From Planctomycetota bacterium (GTDB taxonomy: Bacteria > Planctomycetota > PUPC01 > JACPCR01): 8,760 nt of DNA. The notes below the pieces were generated by a model. It was not told the origin of the DNA. It made no database searches and was given only the letters and a program-made list of their open reading frames with translations. Below are positions 1 through 7,410 of this stretch, in pieces. The position numbers were made by a program, and so were the translations under genes. The stretch spans positions 1 through 8,760 of the forward strand of contig JASLXP010000200.1 of NCBI GenBank assembly GCA_030740295.1, in the 5' to 3' direction. Position 1 is the first letter of the stretch. Each line of letters begins with the position of its first letter.

Positions 1-76
1 AAGATTCTTGAGTCTTTTCTCTTGAGCTTCAGCCGAAGGGTTCAGCGATCTCTTGGCACGTGACCAAATTTACTTA

Positions 77-206
77 GTATCTGTTATGGATATGAATTTG
101 GGCTCGGTGCCTGCCTCAACCTTCGATGTTCCACCTGGGCACGCCGGCGAGACGCCGGCGTGCCCAGGCCTCCGTCGTGGCCCCAATTCATTCCCGTAAC
201 AGATAC
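77..206. repeat. Palindromic repeat element with imperfect terminal inverted repeats
   Basis: The 27-bp outer arms at 77-103 and 180-206 are inverted copies that match at 23 of 27 positions, counted by hand (both begin GTATCTGTTA when each is read inwards from its end). They enclose a perfect 16-bp hairpin at 134-168. The two halves are unequal: about 30 bp separate the outer and inner arms on the left, but only about 13 bp on the right. There is no transposase gene, so this resembles a small non-autonomous or REP-like element. Membership of a multicopy family is inference; only one copy lies in the window. Confidence 0.6.
134..168. repeat. Perfect 16-bp inverted repeat, GC-rich hairpin
   Basis: Arm CCTGGGCACGCCGGCG (134-149) is exactly reverse-complementary to 153-168, with a three-base loop AGA at 150-152. 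The stem is strong enough to fold in RNA or in single-stranded DNA. No run of T follows on either strand, so it does not look like an ordinary intrinsic terminator. It sits at the centre of the larger palindromic element and is best read as its core. Confidence 0.8.
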
Positions 207-285
207 CACTTATGAACTTGCCCACGTAGCTTCTTGCCAAAACCGCGCTTCCCTGAATCCTATATCCCAGACCTGATACCTGACA

Positions 286-341
286 CCTCTTCCCCGACAC
301 CCGACACCTGCCCCCTCTTCCCCGCCCCCCGACACCTCTGA
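286..341. repeat. C-rich tandem repeat, about two copies of a 28-bp unit
   Basis: CCTCTTCCCC occurs at 286-295 and again at 314-323, and the two 28-bp units are nearly identical until their last few bases. Inside and just before them the hexamer GACACC recurs at 282, 296, 303 and 331, with a GATACC variant at 275. The + strand is strongly C-rich. The array ends only 14 bp before the start codon of the RraA gene, so it would lie in its leader or promoter region. Whether it has a regulatory role cannot be told from sequence. Confidence 0.65.
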
Positions 342-355
342 CCACAGGATCAGCC

Positions 356-1093
356 ATGCAAGACAAAGAAGTCCGTACTCTCGACATCTCACCTGTTGAG
401 CGAGTCCAGCGTTACAAGAAGTTCTTCGGCGGCTGCGTGTCCGACGCGCTCAGCGGCTTTGGCGCCACGGATACCGTCCTTTCGCCGGATTTTTTCGCGC
501 TCCGACCGGACCTCATCCTGGCCGGCGAAGCGCTCACCGTGAAGCTTCATTCGAACGCCGGCGAAATAATCACCGATGAAGAAAAAGCAGCCCGCGAAAA
601 GGAATACGCGGAAATCGGCTCGCCCCAGAAGCGCATGATGAAGACCGTCTATCCCGGTTGCGTTCTTTGTTACGATACCGGGGGCGACACCCAGCCAGCT
701 CACTTCGGCGAAATGAGCTGCCAACTCGCGAAATATCACGGCTGCGCAGGGCTCATCATTGCCGGCAACGTTCGTGACACTTTCTACATCAAAAAAATGG
801 AAGACTTCCCCGTCGTCGCAATGGGCACTCGGCCAAACGCATTCGGCGGCTGGGGTATCACCGCCATCCAGCAGCCCATCTTCCTTCCCGGCCACCTCAC
901 ACACTACGTCCGCGTCAACCCGGGTGATTTCATCTTTGGCGACACCGACGGCGTCCAGGTCATCCCCAAAAAATTCGTGGACGAAGTCATGCTCCGCTGC
1001 GAAGCCATCTGCGAAACAGAAAACGAAGAGCGCCGCCTCATCGCCGAGGGCATGCCCATCGATGAGGTATATGCCACGTATGGAGACCTGTAG
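356..1093 (+). CDS. RraA-family protein (HMG/CHA aldolase-like)
   Basis: A 245-residue cytoplasmic protein of the RraA-like superfamily. The family includes the RNase E inhibitor RraA and class II pyruvate aldolases that cleave 4-hydroxy-4-methyl-2-oxoglutarate or decarboxylate oxaloacetate. Seen directly: VSDAL (28-32) near the N-terminus; FGE (117-119) ahead of the helix leading to the active site; GNVRD (137-141), corresponding to the family's Gly-x-x-Arg-Asp motif in which Arg binds substrate and Asp helps hold the metal; and GDTDGVQVIP (195-204), close to the usual GDxDGVxVxP signature. It is longer than typical members (about 160-230 residues); a charged stretch at about 73-96, rich in Glu, Lys and Arg, looks like an insertion. 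The ATG at 356 is chosen because AGGA lies six bases upstream and the family fold begins soon after. With Arg140-Asp141 intact an aldolase or decarboxylase role is more likely than RNase E control, but the substrate is unknown. Confidence 0.9.
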   Translation: MQDKEVRTLDISPVERVQRYKKFFGGCVSDALSGFGATDTVLSPDFFALRPDLILAGEALTVKLHSNAGEIITDEEKAAREKEYAEIGSPQKRMMKTVYPGCVLCYDTGGDTQPAHFGEMSCQLAKYHGCAGLIIAGNVRDTFYIKKMEDFPVVAMGTRPNAFGGWGITAIQQPIFLPGHLTHYVRVNPGDFIFGDTDGVQVIPKKFVDEVMLRCEAICETENEERRLIAEGMPIDEVYATYGDL

Positions 1094-1336
1094 GGCATTC
1101 GATCCTTCTGCGCGGTGTGCGTGTACACCTCTTAATCGTTCTCCTACGGCAGCCTTCGGCCGCAACCAAAATCTTTGTCTTAATCTTTGCGGCGACACGA
1201 AGCCGCTTCATCATCGTGGTCGGCCAGGCTCAGATTTTCAGTATGCGTTCCATTGCCCATGAAGCATTACACATGGAGCCTGCGATTCGTTTCGCAGCAT
1301 TGCTCCCGTCCCTCATTACTCCAGCATGATCACTGC
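1094..1336. other. Gap between two convergent genes, weak hairpins only
   Basis: This 243-bp gap separates the 3' ends of the RraA gene and the giant - strand gene. A weak stem GGTGT/ACACC (1114-1118 and 1125-1129) followed by TCTTAATCGTTCT could be a poor terminator for the RraA gene. A second weak stem CTGCGA/TCGCAG (1280-1285 and 1292-1297) lies nearer the giant gene but has no T-run on either strand. AATCTTTG is repeated at 1170-1177 and 1182-1189. No gene is supported here. Confidence 0.5.
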
Positions 1337-4300
1337 TCACGGTACGCTGGCAGGGAGGTGCTTGCCCCATTTTTCGTATAGGCTGAGCATGTTGCGGGTG
1401 TTGCGCTGAAGCCAGGCCCACGGGGCTTGGGTCAGGACTTTTTCCAGCAGCGGGCGGGCGGCCTGGAGTTTGCCGATACCGTAGAGGCGGGAGGCTTTCT
1501 CGAAAAGGGCTTTGGGGCCGTCGCCATCGATTTTTGAGGGCAGCGCGTTCCATCGGGTGTTCCATTCTTCCGGCAGGGTACCGATGCCAATGATGGGGCA
1601 AGGCTCTCTTTCGGCAGGTTTCTTTAACTGCCAGCGTTTCCAGGCTTCGGCCTTGTCTTTGTGGCCGAGCTTGATCAGGCATCCTTCTATCCGTTCTCCG
1701 ATGTCTCGGAACCGTTTCGTATCGAGCTTGTCCGAGCTGCAGCTCCAGGCGCGGAGGTAGAGGCCGAGCGCAAGATCAAACTTGCCGGCCTGAAACCGGT
1801 TTTCTCCCATGAAATCGTAGATGTAGTTGATGTGCGCGCCGCGAAGAGTCTGCTGCCACGCGAGGTGGGTGAATTTCTTGTCGAGGTCGGGATTCTTGCT
1901 GTTGTGTTCGAGGAGATAAAGGATGTTGTGGCCGCTGGCCCGATCGCGATCCCGGATGCCTGGAAGATCGCTGATGAGCCAGCGGGCCTCGGATTCGCCT
2001 CTTTCCCGATCCTCTTTCCACAAATGGGTTGACCGGGCAATGGCGACGGAGGTCTTGATGTTGACGGGCAGGAATGGATCGTCGAGCACTTCGCGGGTCA
2101 TGCTCAGAAAATCTTTGGGTGAAGTGACCTTCGCGCCCAGGGCGTAGGCATCCCGCAGCATGCGGAGGTCGGCTTCGCTGCTCTTGTCCCAGACGTCGTT
2201 GGTCAGGGCATCGCGGACGGCTCCGGCTGCCTCGGCCACTTTGTTTTCGGCGAAGAGTTTTCTGGCGCGGTGGTAGGACTGATGGCCGCTGCGAATGAAT
2301 ACTTCCGGAGGACCTTCGCCTTTTTCATTGCCCAGAATTAACCGGCCGAAACTGCTGGGGTCTTTGAAGCATTTTGTCTGGTGAGAAGACCAGATCATCC
2401 AGTGTTTGAAGAGGCCGGGACCGTCGGCGTCGTTGACCAGCACGTCGAATCCAATCATCAGGCCTTCTTTGACCGGTTCGCGGCGCATCAGCTTCCATGG
2501 CACACGGGCCTCGATCCGGTAGCCGTCGCCGGTTTGCTGCCAACTGACTTCAAGCTCGTCGACCGGCTGGTCACGATTCCTGGCCTTCTTCCGATAGAGA
2601 CGGGGGCGTCCTTTCTTGCCGTCGAGGGGGGCAAACTTGAGGTGCGTATCGTCTTCGCTGTAAGTTCGCTCGCCCAGGTCTTTGCCCAATTCCGAATCGA
2701 AGTAAGCCTCGACCGAATCGCCTTCGTGGAGTACGTCCGGATGGAAATAGATTGCGTTGTCGGTGATCGAGAAAGCGAGGAAAAGATGCTTTGAATCCCA
2801 CTGGGCGCGGAAGTCACCGGAAACGTCTTCCTTTCCGTTCCACTTCACCGCGAGGTCTTCGCTCGCACGGAATATCTGCTTCGATTCGTTCAGGTGGCCA
2901 AGGGGCTTTGGCGGCCAGTCCGACAGGTCCCCGTCGATGGTGATGGGCTTGGTGCGCTTCACGGCCACCAGCTTGCGCGGCACGTGGGCGCCCTGCTTTT
3001 CCCTGACAATCTTTCGCGTCCACAAGGAGGTGTAGGGGTAGGAAGTCAGCAGTTCCCAGGCCGTAGAAAAATCGGCAGCGGCAATGGCGGATTCCGCGCT
3101 CTTCACAAGTGCGGTGACGGATGCTTCCCGTTCAATCTGCTTCAGAAGTTTTCGGTTCGTCTCCAGTCTCTTGCGGGCCTCCCGGAGCAGACCGGTTGTC
3201 AGGGTCTTGCCTTTTCTGCTGACTTCTGTGTTGCAGGAAAGAACGGGGTCTCTCAGATTGAGCTCTGTGAGTTTGAAGGTGTGGATGGCGTAGGGCTCGA
3301 GGTGTAAGTTCCATGCCTTCCCCTCGATTGGCCTGTTCTCGATCAGGTCCATGGCTTCAACGCCGGCGGCGAAAATGATATCGGCCTCCGTTTCCCACCA
3401 TTGGGGATTGGCGATGTAGCCGAAGGCCTGGCCTTCATATTCTCCCACGGCTATCCAGACGTTGCTGTCCCTGCCGCTGCCTTTGAGCCGGCGATACCGG
3501 GTGATGGGGATGGAGCGGTAGGCCTGGGCGAAGCGGGACATCGAGCGCTCTCGTCCCATCCACATCGAGATGTCCTGAAGCGAGTGGAGCATGAACGACG
3601 GATTCGTCCGGATGAAGATATTTGTCCAGTAATCAGAGAAGTATTCGGCCGACGGGTAAGGCCAGCTTTCAGCGTCCGAGTATTGCCAGGGCCAGTCCTT
3701 CGGCGCACGAACGTCCGGCTCGGTCCAACTGTATCTGATCGCGATGCCGTTCTTGCCGTCGTTGGAGACGAGGGAGAGGCGTTCATCGTCGTGAGAGTAA
3801 TAGCGGCCCGCGCCGACCGACGCGTTTCCACCAAGCCACTCGATGGCGTCCCGGCTGGCCGCAGTGCTGGCGGCGACAATGGTGCCTTTGTCTTTCAGGA
3901 AATGTTCGAGGTCCAGGCCGCCCTCCCTCGCCCTTTCATAGAGCGAAGACGTTTGTTCGCCGAGCTGGGGCCACATGAAACTGGACTGGGCAAAGAGAAT
4001 GAACTGCAGGTCCGGGCGCGCCTGCTTGAGCTCGTCTCGCAGCCACTCGTAAATCTCGGTCATTTTCGCGCATCGCCAGTCGGTCCATTCCTTCTTCGCA
4101 TTGGCCAGCAGCCAGTCGCAGCGCTTGCTGAAACGTTTCCGATCTCTGTTGTCGACCGGGACGCTGATTCCAGTTTCTTTCTCAAAGAGAGAAATGGTGA
4201 AGTCATCGTAACTGCAGAAGTAAGGGTCACGGTTGCGGATGAACCAGGACGGCCCCATGAGCTCGTTTACCTGAAAGACGATCCCTTTCCAGCCCGGCTG

Positions 4301-6853
4301 CTTTGCATAGAGGCCGATGATTTCTCCGATCAGGGTTCGGTAACGCTGCAGGACTTCGGGCATGAGGTAGTTGGGATAGACCGGACTCTTCGGCTTGTTG
4401 TCGAAGTAGTGCTGCCGGCCATTCCGGTCGACTTGGGCCCAGGGCTGCACGCCATCGGCGATGTGTTCTTCGGTGCCGTTGACGTGAAACTGCGAGAAGC
4501 CGGTGATTTCCAGGCTGGTGAACAGGCCGAGCTGGTTCTCCTCGAACATCTTTGCCATCAACACGCCATGGTCGCGCAGGCTGCCGCCGTAGCGAAGGCC
4601 GTAGGCGCCCTCGAAGTTGGTGCGCTCGGTGTGGCTGTTGGGGAACATGCTGCTGAAGTACATGTACTGGCCGAAGTAGTAGGCGTTCTCGCCGGCGAAG
4701 CGGAGCCGCTTGATCATGTTGATCGTGGTGACCATCCAGTTGCGGTAGTAGTTCGGCGTATCGCTGGCAAGCAGCCACGTACGGTAGAGCCCGGCAATCG
4801 GGCTGGCGAAACAGCTCTGCATCACCTGGCGCGGACCGGCTTCAGGCTGCTGGCCAATCCACCGGGCCGGGCCGGGCGCGTCGAGGATGCGGCGCATGGG
4901 GATGTCGTTCTTGATTTGCCGGATGCGGATCCTGCCCACCCGCGCGGCCATGCTCGGCATCCAACCGCTGCCGCGCATGCCTTCGGAAAAGATGGTGACC
5001 GTTCCCTCCTTTTCGCTGGGAAAGAACACCACGTGGTGCCGGCGCAGTTGATGGGTCAGGGGATTCTCCAGGCCGAGCACCGCGGTGTGGTTCCCGAGCA
5101 TGACCTTTGCCCCGGAAGGCGGCATCTCCACCAGCCGCATCTCCTGCACGCGAACGGTGTCGTCCGGGTATTCCGCGATAGCGAGGTGGGGCCGCCCGGG
5201 TTCCCTGATGCGATACTTGAAGGAGATGTAGTTCGCTCCGTGCATGCCGCCGATGTTGGCCCGATCGTAAGGCTGACGGAATTTGCCGAGCGGCGTTTCG
5301 ATGACGCGGCTGGCGCGCTCCCGGCCGCTGCCGTCGCAGGAGAGGAACTCGCCCTTCGGCTGCTCCGCCGCGGCGTCGGTTTCCCAGACCGTCCGGAGCT
5401 CCATGCCGTCGGTGTAGCTCTTCGGATTCTCGATCACCGGCTGATCGACAGGCCCGCAGACGGCGATTTCGTAACGACGCTTTTCGATGTCCTTTCCGTT
5501 GGTCTTCAGATTCAGGACGATGGCATAGGCGCGATTGTGCGGCAGCGTACCGGGAGCGAATTCGAGGATTGCGGCCCCGTCCTTTCCGTCCGCTTTGAGC
5601 GGGAGAGAGCCTTTCCGGACCAGGCGATCTTTTGCATGGAATCCGTCGCCCATTTCATCGAGCACCTGGTAATCGATCTGATGCGATGCGCCTTCCCGCC
5701 GGGCCACGGCAATCTTTAAGGAGACCTTTTCTCCGTGCCCGAAAACCGGCTGCGACCGGCCATCCGAAGGCGAAGCCATAATCGGGCCTTTATAAGAAGG
5801 ATTGAACCAGAATCTGCGGAAGCCTTGGCCCGGCTGGTAGGGGGCGACCTTTGCGTTGGCCCAGCCGGCGTCATCGAAGTCCGGACCCGCCCAGTCGAGA
5901 CCTTCGGTGTCCTGCTTGAATTTCCACGTCGCGTCCGAATCGAAACGGATGTAAGTGCCGTCTTCGCACAAGAGGGCGCCGTCGAGAAGTGCCGAATGAC
6001 CCAAGGCAAGGTCATGCTCGAAGGCGATCACATTCTTTCCCTTCCGGAACAACGCGGGATCAGGCTCGTAATTCCAGATCATGGATTCGTTGACCGGGCT
6101 CGGCGATTTGCATGCCTGCGAGCCGTTCACGTAGACCGTGAAGTAAGGGCTTGCACTGGCCGAGCATTTCGCCCAGCGGACCGCTGCCGGCAGCTCGAGA
6201 GTTTTGCGAAAGCAGGACCGCCCGCCTCTGACGCAGGGCTGAATCCAATCGATCTCGACATCGTTGCCGGCCGTTTCGGTCAAGAGCCGGAAACCCGTGT
6301 AGGGTGGAAATCCACTTTTGGAAAAATTGATCGTGACCAGTTGCCAGTCCGTGCCGCGCACGGTGGCCGCCGGTGAAGTGTTGAGCCTTCCCTGGTAGTG
6401 GCGTTTCACCTGAACCTGCCATTTGCTCTCGGACAGGCTCTGTTTCATGCGAATCTGCACACACTGCAGGCGGGACCACCATTGAGGGCTCAGGCGATCG
6501 TATCCAAAGCGGAGCGGCATTTTCGTCTTGACGAAATTCCCCCAGGAAAAATAGGCCGCTTTGTCGAGGGTTGAAAACTTCAGCAATCCGCCTTCGGCGC
6601 GCATGTTTTGAATCCCGCTTCCCTGCTCGTTGATGCCGCAGAGCGAGCCGTCATCAAAGCTCCAGTCGCAGGGGAAGCCATCCTTCGGGTAGGGCATGGG
6701 TCTGCCCTTCGCTCCGGGGCCGGTGATGCTCAGACCTTTGAGGTAACAGTTTTCCGGACTCAGCCCTTCGGCGGCCATACGTTTCAAGACCAGCTCGGAG
6801 GCTTCCGATGGATTCAACAAGAAGAGTGAGGTGATCCAGATAAAGGAAGACAT
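1337..6853 (-). CDS. Giant exported multidomain protein: glycoside-hydrolase-like TIM barrel with CBM9-like domain and TPR-like tail
   Basis: About 1838 residues from the preferred ATG at 6853, which is followed by a hydrophobic stretch (residues 4-13) and an Ala/Ser-rich cleavage-like site near 17-20, so export is likely. ATG 6946 and GTG 6904 are in-frame alternatives; GTG 6904 has GGGGAA six bases upstream and would add Arg to the signal n-region. By eye, in order: a beta-sandwich at about 62-206; a galactose-binding-like domain at about 210-345 (YFTVYVNG at 237-244, like rhamnosidase and GH2 N-terminal domains); an Ig-like stretch at about 372-468; a further beta-rich domain at 500-650; a probable TIM barrel at 680-1110 with Asn863-Glu864 as possible acid/base and Glu1045 (SWTEPD) as possible nucleophile; a small beta domain at 1117-1196; a helical linker at 1213-1285; a CBM9-like domain at 1292-1507 (TIDGDLSDW at 1305-1313, AQWD at 1350-1353, FSITDN at 1361-1366); and TPR-like helices at about 1516-1838. 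Polysaccharide breakdown is likely; family and substrate are not recognised. Confidence 0.85.
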   Translation of the reverse strand: MSSFIWITSLFLLNPSEASELVLKRMAAEGLSPENCYLKGLSITGPGAKGRPMPYPKDGFPCDWSFDDGSLCGINEQGSGIQNMRAEGGLLKFSTLDKAAYFSWGNFVKTKMPLRFGYDRLSPQWWSRLQCVQIRMKQSLSESKWQVQVKRHYQGRLNTSPAATVRGTDWQLVTINFSKSGFPPYTGFRLLTETAGNDVEIDWIQPCVRGGRSCFRKTLELPAAVRWAKCSASASPYFTVYVNGSQACKSPSPVNESMIWNYEPDPALFRKGKNVIAFEHDLALGHSALLDGALLCEDGTYIRFDSDATWKFKQDTEGLDWAGPDFDDAGWANAKVAPYQPGQGFRRFWFNPSYKGPIMASPSDGRSQPVFGHGEKVSLKIAVARREGASHQIDYQVLDEMGDGFHAKDRLVRKGSLPLKADGKDGAAILEFAPGTLPHNRAYAIVLNLKTNGKDIEKRRYEIAVCGPVDQPVIENPKSYTDGMELRTVWETDAAAEQPKGEFLSCDGSGRERASRVIETPLGKFRQPYDRANIGGMHGANYISFKYRIREPGRPHLAIAEYPDDTVRVQEMRLVEMPPSGAKVMLGNHTAVLGLENPLTHQLRRHHVVFFPSEKEGTVTIFSEGMRGSGWMPSMAARVGRIRIRQIKNDIPMRRILDAPGPARWIGQQPEAGPRQVMQSCFASPIAGLYRTWLLASDTPNYYRNWMVTTINMIKRLRFAGENAYYFGQYMYFSSMFPNSHTERTNFEGAYGLRYGGSLRDHGVLMAKMFEENQLGLFTSLEITGFSQFHVNGTEEHIADGVQPWAQVDRNGRQHYFDNKPKSPVYPNYLMPEVLQRYRTLIGEIIGLYAKQPGWKGIVFQVNELMGPSWFIRNRDPYFCSYDDFTISLFEKETGISVPVDNRDRKRFSKRCDWLLANAKKEWTDWRCAKMTEIYEWLRDELKQARPDLQFILFAQSSFMWPQLGEQTSSLYERAREGGLDLEHFLKDKGTIVAASTAASRDAIEWLGGNASVGAGRYYSHDDERLSLVSNDGKNGIAIRYSWTEPDVRAPKDWPWQYSDAESWPYPSAEYFSDYWTNIFIRTNPSFMLHSLQDISMWMGRERSMSRFAQAYRSIPITRYRRLKGSGRDSNVWIAVGEYEGQAFGYIANPQWWETEADIIFAAGVEAMDLIENRPIEGKAWNLHLEPYAIHTFKLTELNLRDPVLSCNTEVSRKGKTLTTGLLREARKRLETNRKLLKQIEREASVTALVKSAESAIAAADFSTAWELLTSYPYTSLWTRKIVREKQGAHVPRKLVAVKRTKPITIDGDLSDWPPKPLGHLNESKQIFRASEDLAVKWNGKEDVSGDFRAQWDSKHLFLAFSITDNAIYFHPDVLHEGDSVEAYFDSELGKDLGERTYSEDDTHLKFAPLDGKKGRPRLYRKKARNRDQPVDELEVSWQQTGDGYRIEARVPWKLMRREPVKEGLMIGFDVLVNDADGPGLFKHWMIWSSHQTKCFKDPSSFGRLILGNEKGEGPPEVFIRSGHQSYHRARKLFAENKVAEAAGAVRDALTNDVWDKSSEADLRMLRDAYALGAKVTSPKDFLSMTREVLDDPFLPVNIKTSVAIARSTHLWKEDRERGESEARWLISDLPGIRDRDRASGHNILYLLEHNSKNPDLDKKFTHLAWQQTLRGAHINYIYDFMGENRFQAGKFDLALGLYLRAWSCSSDKLDTKRFRDIGERIEGCLIKLGHKDKAEAWKRWQLKKPAEREPCPIIGIGTLPEEWNTRWNALPSKIDGDGPKALFEKASRLYGIGKLQAARPLLEKVLTQAPWAWLQRNTRNMLSLYEKWGKHLPASVP

Positions 6854-7046
6854 TCTCAGTGCGCAGCGCGCAGGTTCGCAGCAGGAGTTGCAGAGCGGGG
6901 CCACTTCACGTTCCCCACTTTCTCTATCGGTTAACAAAGACCGCATCCGGGCAAGCTTTCAGGATCGTCAGTACAAGACAAAGGGAGAGCAACCCGGTGG
7001 CCGAGAACGGCGATCCATGCAAAGTGGGGCTGGCGATTTCATAGCT

Positions 7047-7074
7047 GTAATATGTGATGATGAGCAGATGTTAA
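7047..7074 (-). promoter_or_regulatory. Possible sigma-70-like promoter for the giant - strand gene
   Basis: Read on the - strand, TTAACA (7074-7069; five of six to TTGACA) and TATTAC (7052-7047; four of six to TATAAT) are separated by 16 bases. Transcription would start near 7040, leaving a leader of about 185 nt before the ATG at 6853. The match is modest and could be chance in an AT-richer patch. Confidence 0.2.
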
Positions 7075-7084
7075 CGCGAGGAAC

Positions 7085-7100
7085 TTGAACTGCTGTTCAA
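7085..7100. promoter_or_regulatory. Perfect 16-bp palindrome, operator-like (GAAC-N4-GTTC)
   Basis: TTGAAC-TGCT-GTTCAA is perfectly symmetric. Its core GAAC-N4-GTTC has the shape of the LexA (DinR) box known in Gram-positive bacteria. It lies just upstream of the possible - strand promoter (7047-7074) and over 300 bp from the + strand start, so it could bind a dimeric regulator of the giant gene. No SOS gene or regulator gene is next to it; a palindrome this short can arise by chance. Confidence 0.3.
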
Positions 7101-7279
7101 TGACGTCCGCTACGATCGCTCAAGACCGCGCACCATATTACGGCCAGGGCCATGAATAATCGCTGAGTTCGTATTCAATGACAGATTCAGATCTGCAGAG
7201 AGACGAAGGATGGTTATTAGTTGCCCAAGGGGCAGCCGCAGAGCCCGCGGGATGCTGACTGCCGTTGCCCGAAGGGCCA

Positions 7280-7307
7280 TTTCTTCGCAGCGTAGTCTGC
7301 GAAGAAA
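7280..7307. repeat. Perfect 11-bp inverted repeat with 6-nt loop
   Basis: TTTCTTCGCAG (7280-7290) pairs exactly with CTGCGAAGAAA (7297-7307) around CGTAGT. The arms start and end in T and A runs, so a transcript from either strand would form a stem edged by A and U, as in short bidirectional terminators, but no gene ends here. It may instead be an interspersed repeat, or a leader hairpin for the vWA gene, whose start is 104 bp downstream. Confidence 0.55.
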
Positions 7308-7410
7308 CTTAGATAGCTTTCCGTCGTAGTGGAAATAGTTGGCATAGTTACGATCCTTTTAAGTTTGAGCGCCCTTAGCGCCTGACGTCAATGGTCTGGG
7401 GTCATCTTCA

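Larger units (their letters stand above)
1..355. other. Non-coding, repeat-bearing region upstream of the RraA-family gene
   Basis: No convincing gene is seen here. Positions 1-70 show nothing recognisable and may follow a gene outside the window. Positions 77-206 form a palindromic repeat element and 286-341 a C-rich tandem repeat, both listed separately. An open frame on the - strand crosses the whole stretch (70-387), but its translation is made of these repeats and runs into the 5' end of the RraA gene, so it is not taken as a gene. No clear sigma-70 promoter was found; the promoter of the RraA gene probably lies in 207-285 or inside the repeats. Confidence 0.7.
6854..7410. other. Divergent intergenic region between the giant hydrolase-like gene and the vWA gene
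   Basis: A 557-bp region between two divergent starts; it must carry the promoters of both genes. It holds a 16-bp palindrome (7085-7100), an 11-bp inverted repeat (7280-7307), a small GCCC-GAA-GGGC stem (7267-7277) and a possible - strand promoter (7047-7074). If the giant gene uses an upstream start, 6854-6946 would be coding. For the + strand gene only a TTGGCA box (7339-7344) was noticed, with no good -10 partner. A 56-codon frame on the - strand (7110-7280) is open but not supported as a gene. Confidence 0.6.

Noticed and set aside
134..168. Intrinsic terminator at the perfect GC-rich hairpin
   Set aside because: No T-run follows on either strand and no gene end lies close; better explained as the core of the repeat element.
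77..341. CRISPR array
   Set aside because: The repeats are either inverted or directly abutting; there are no regular spacers and no cas genes.
70..387. 105-codon open frame on the - strand in the upstream region
   Set aside because: It reads straight through the palindromic element and the C-rich tandem repeat and overlaps the start of the RraA gene; the translation is a by-product of repeat sequence.
389..1198. 269-codon open frame on the - strand over the RraA gene
   Set aside because: Same codon-aligned antisense frame of a well-supported gene; no family motif of its own.
3401..5719. 772-codon open frame on the + strand, antisense to the giant gene
   Set aside because: Its codons are exact reverse complements of the sense codons, so stops appear only where the sense gene uses TTA, CTA or TCA, which are rare in GC-rich genes. 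The translation is low in recognisable domains and rich in Ala, Val, Gly, Arg, His and Pro, as expected for a shadow frame.
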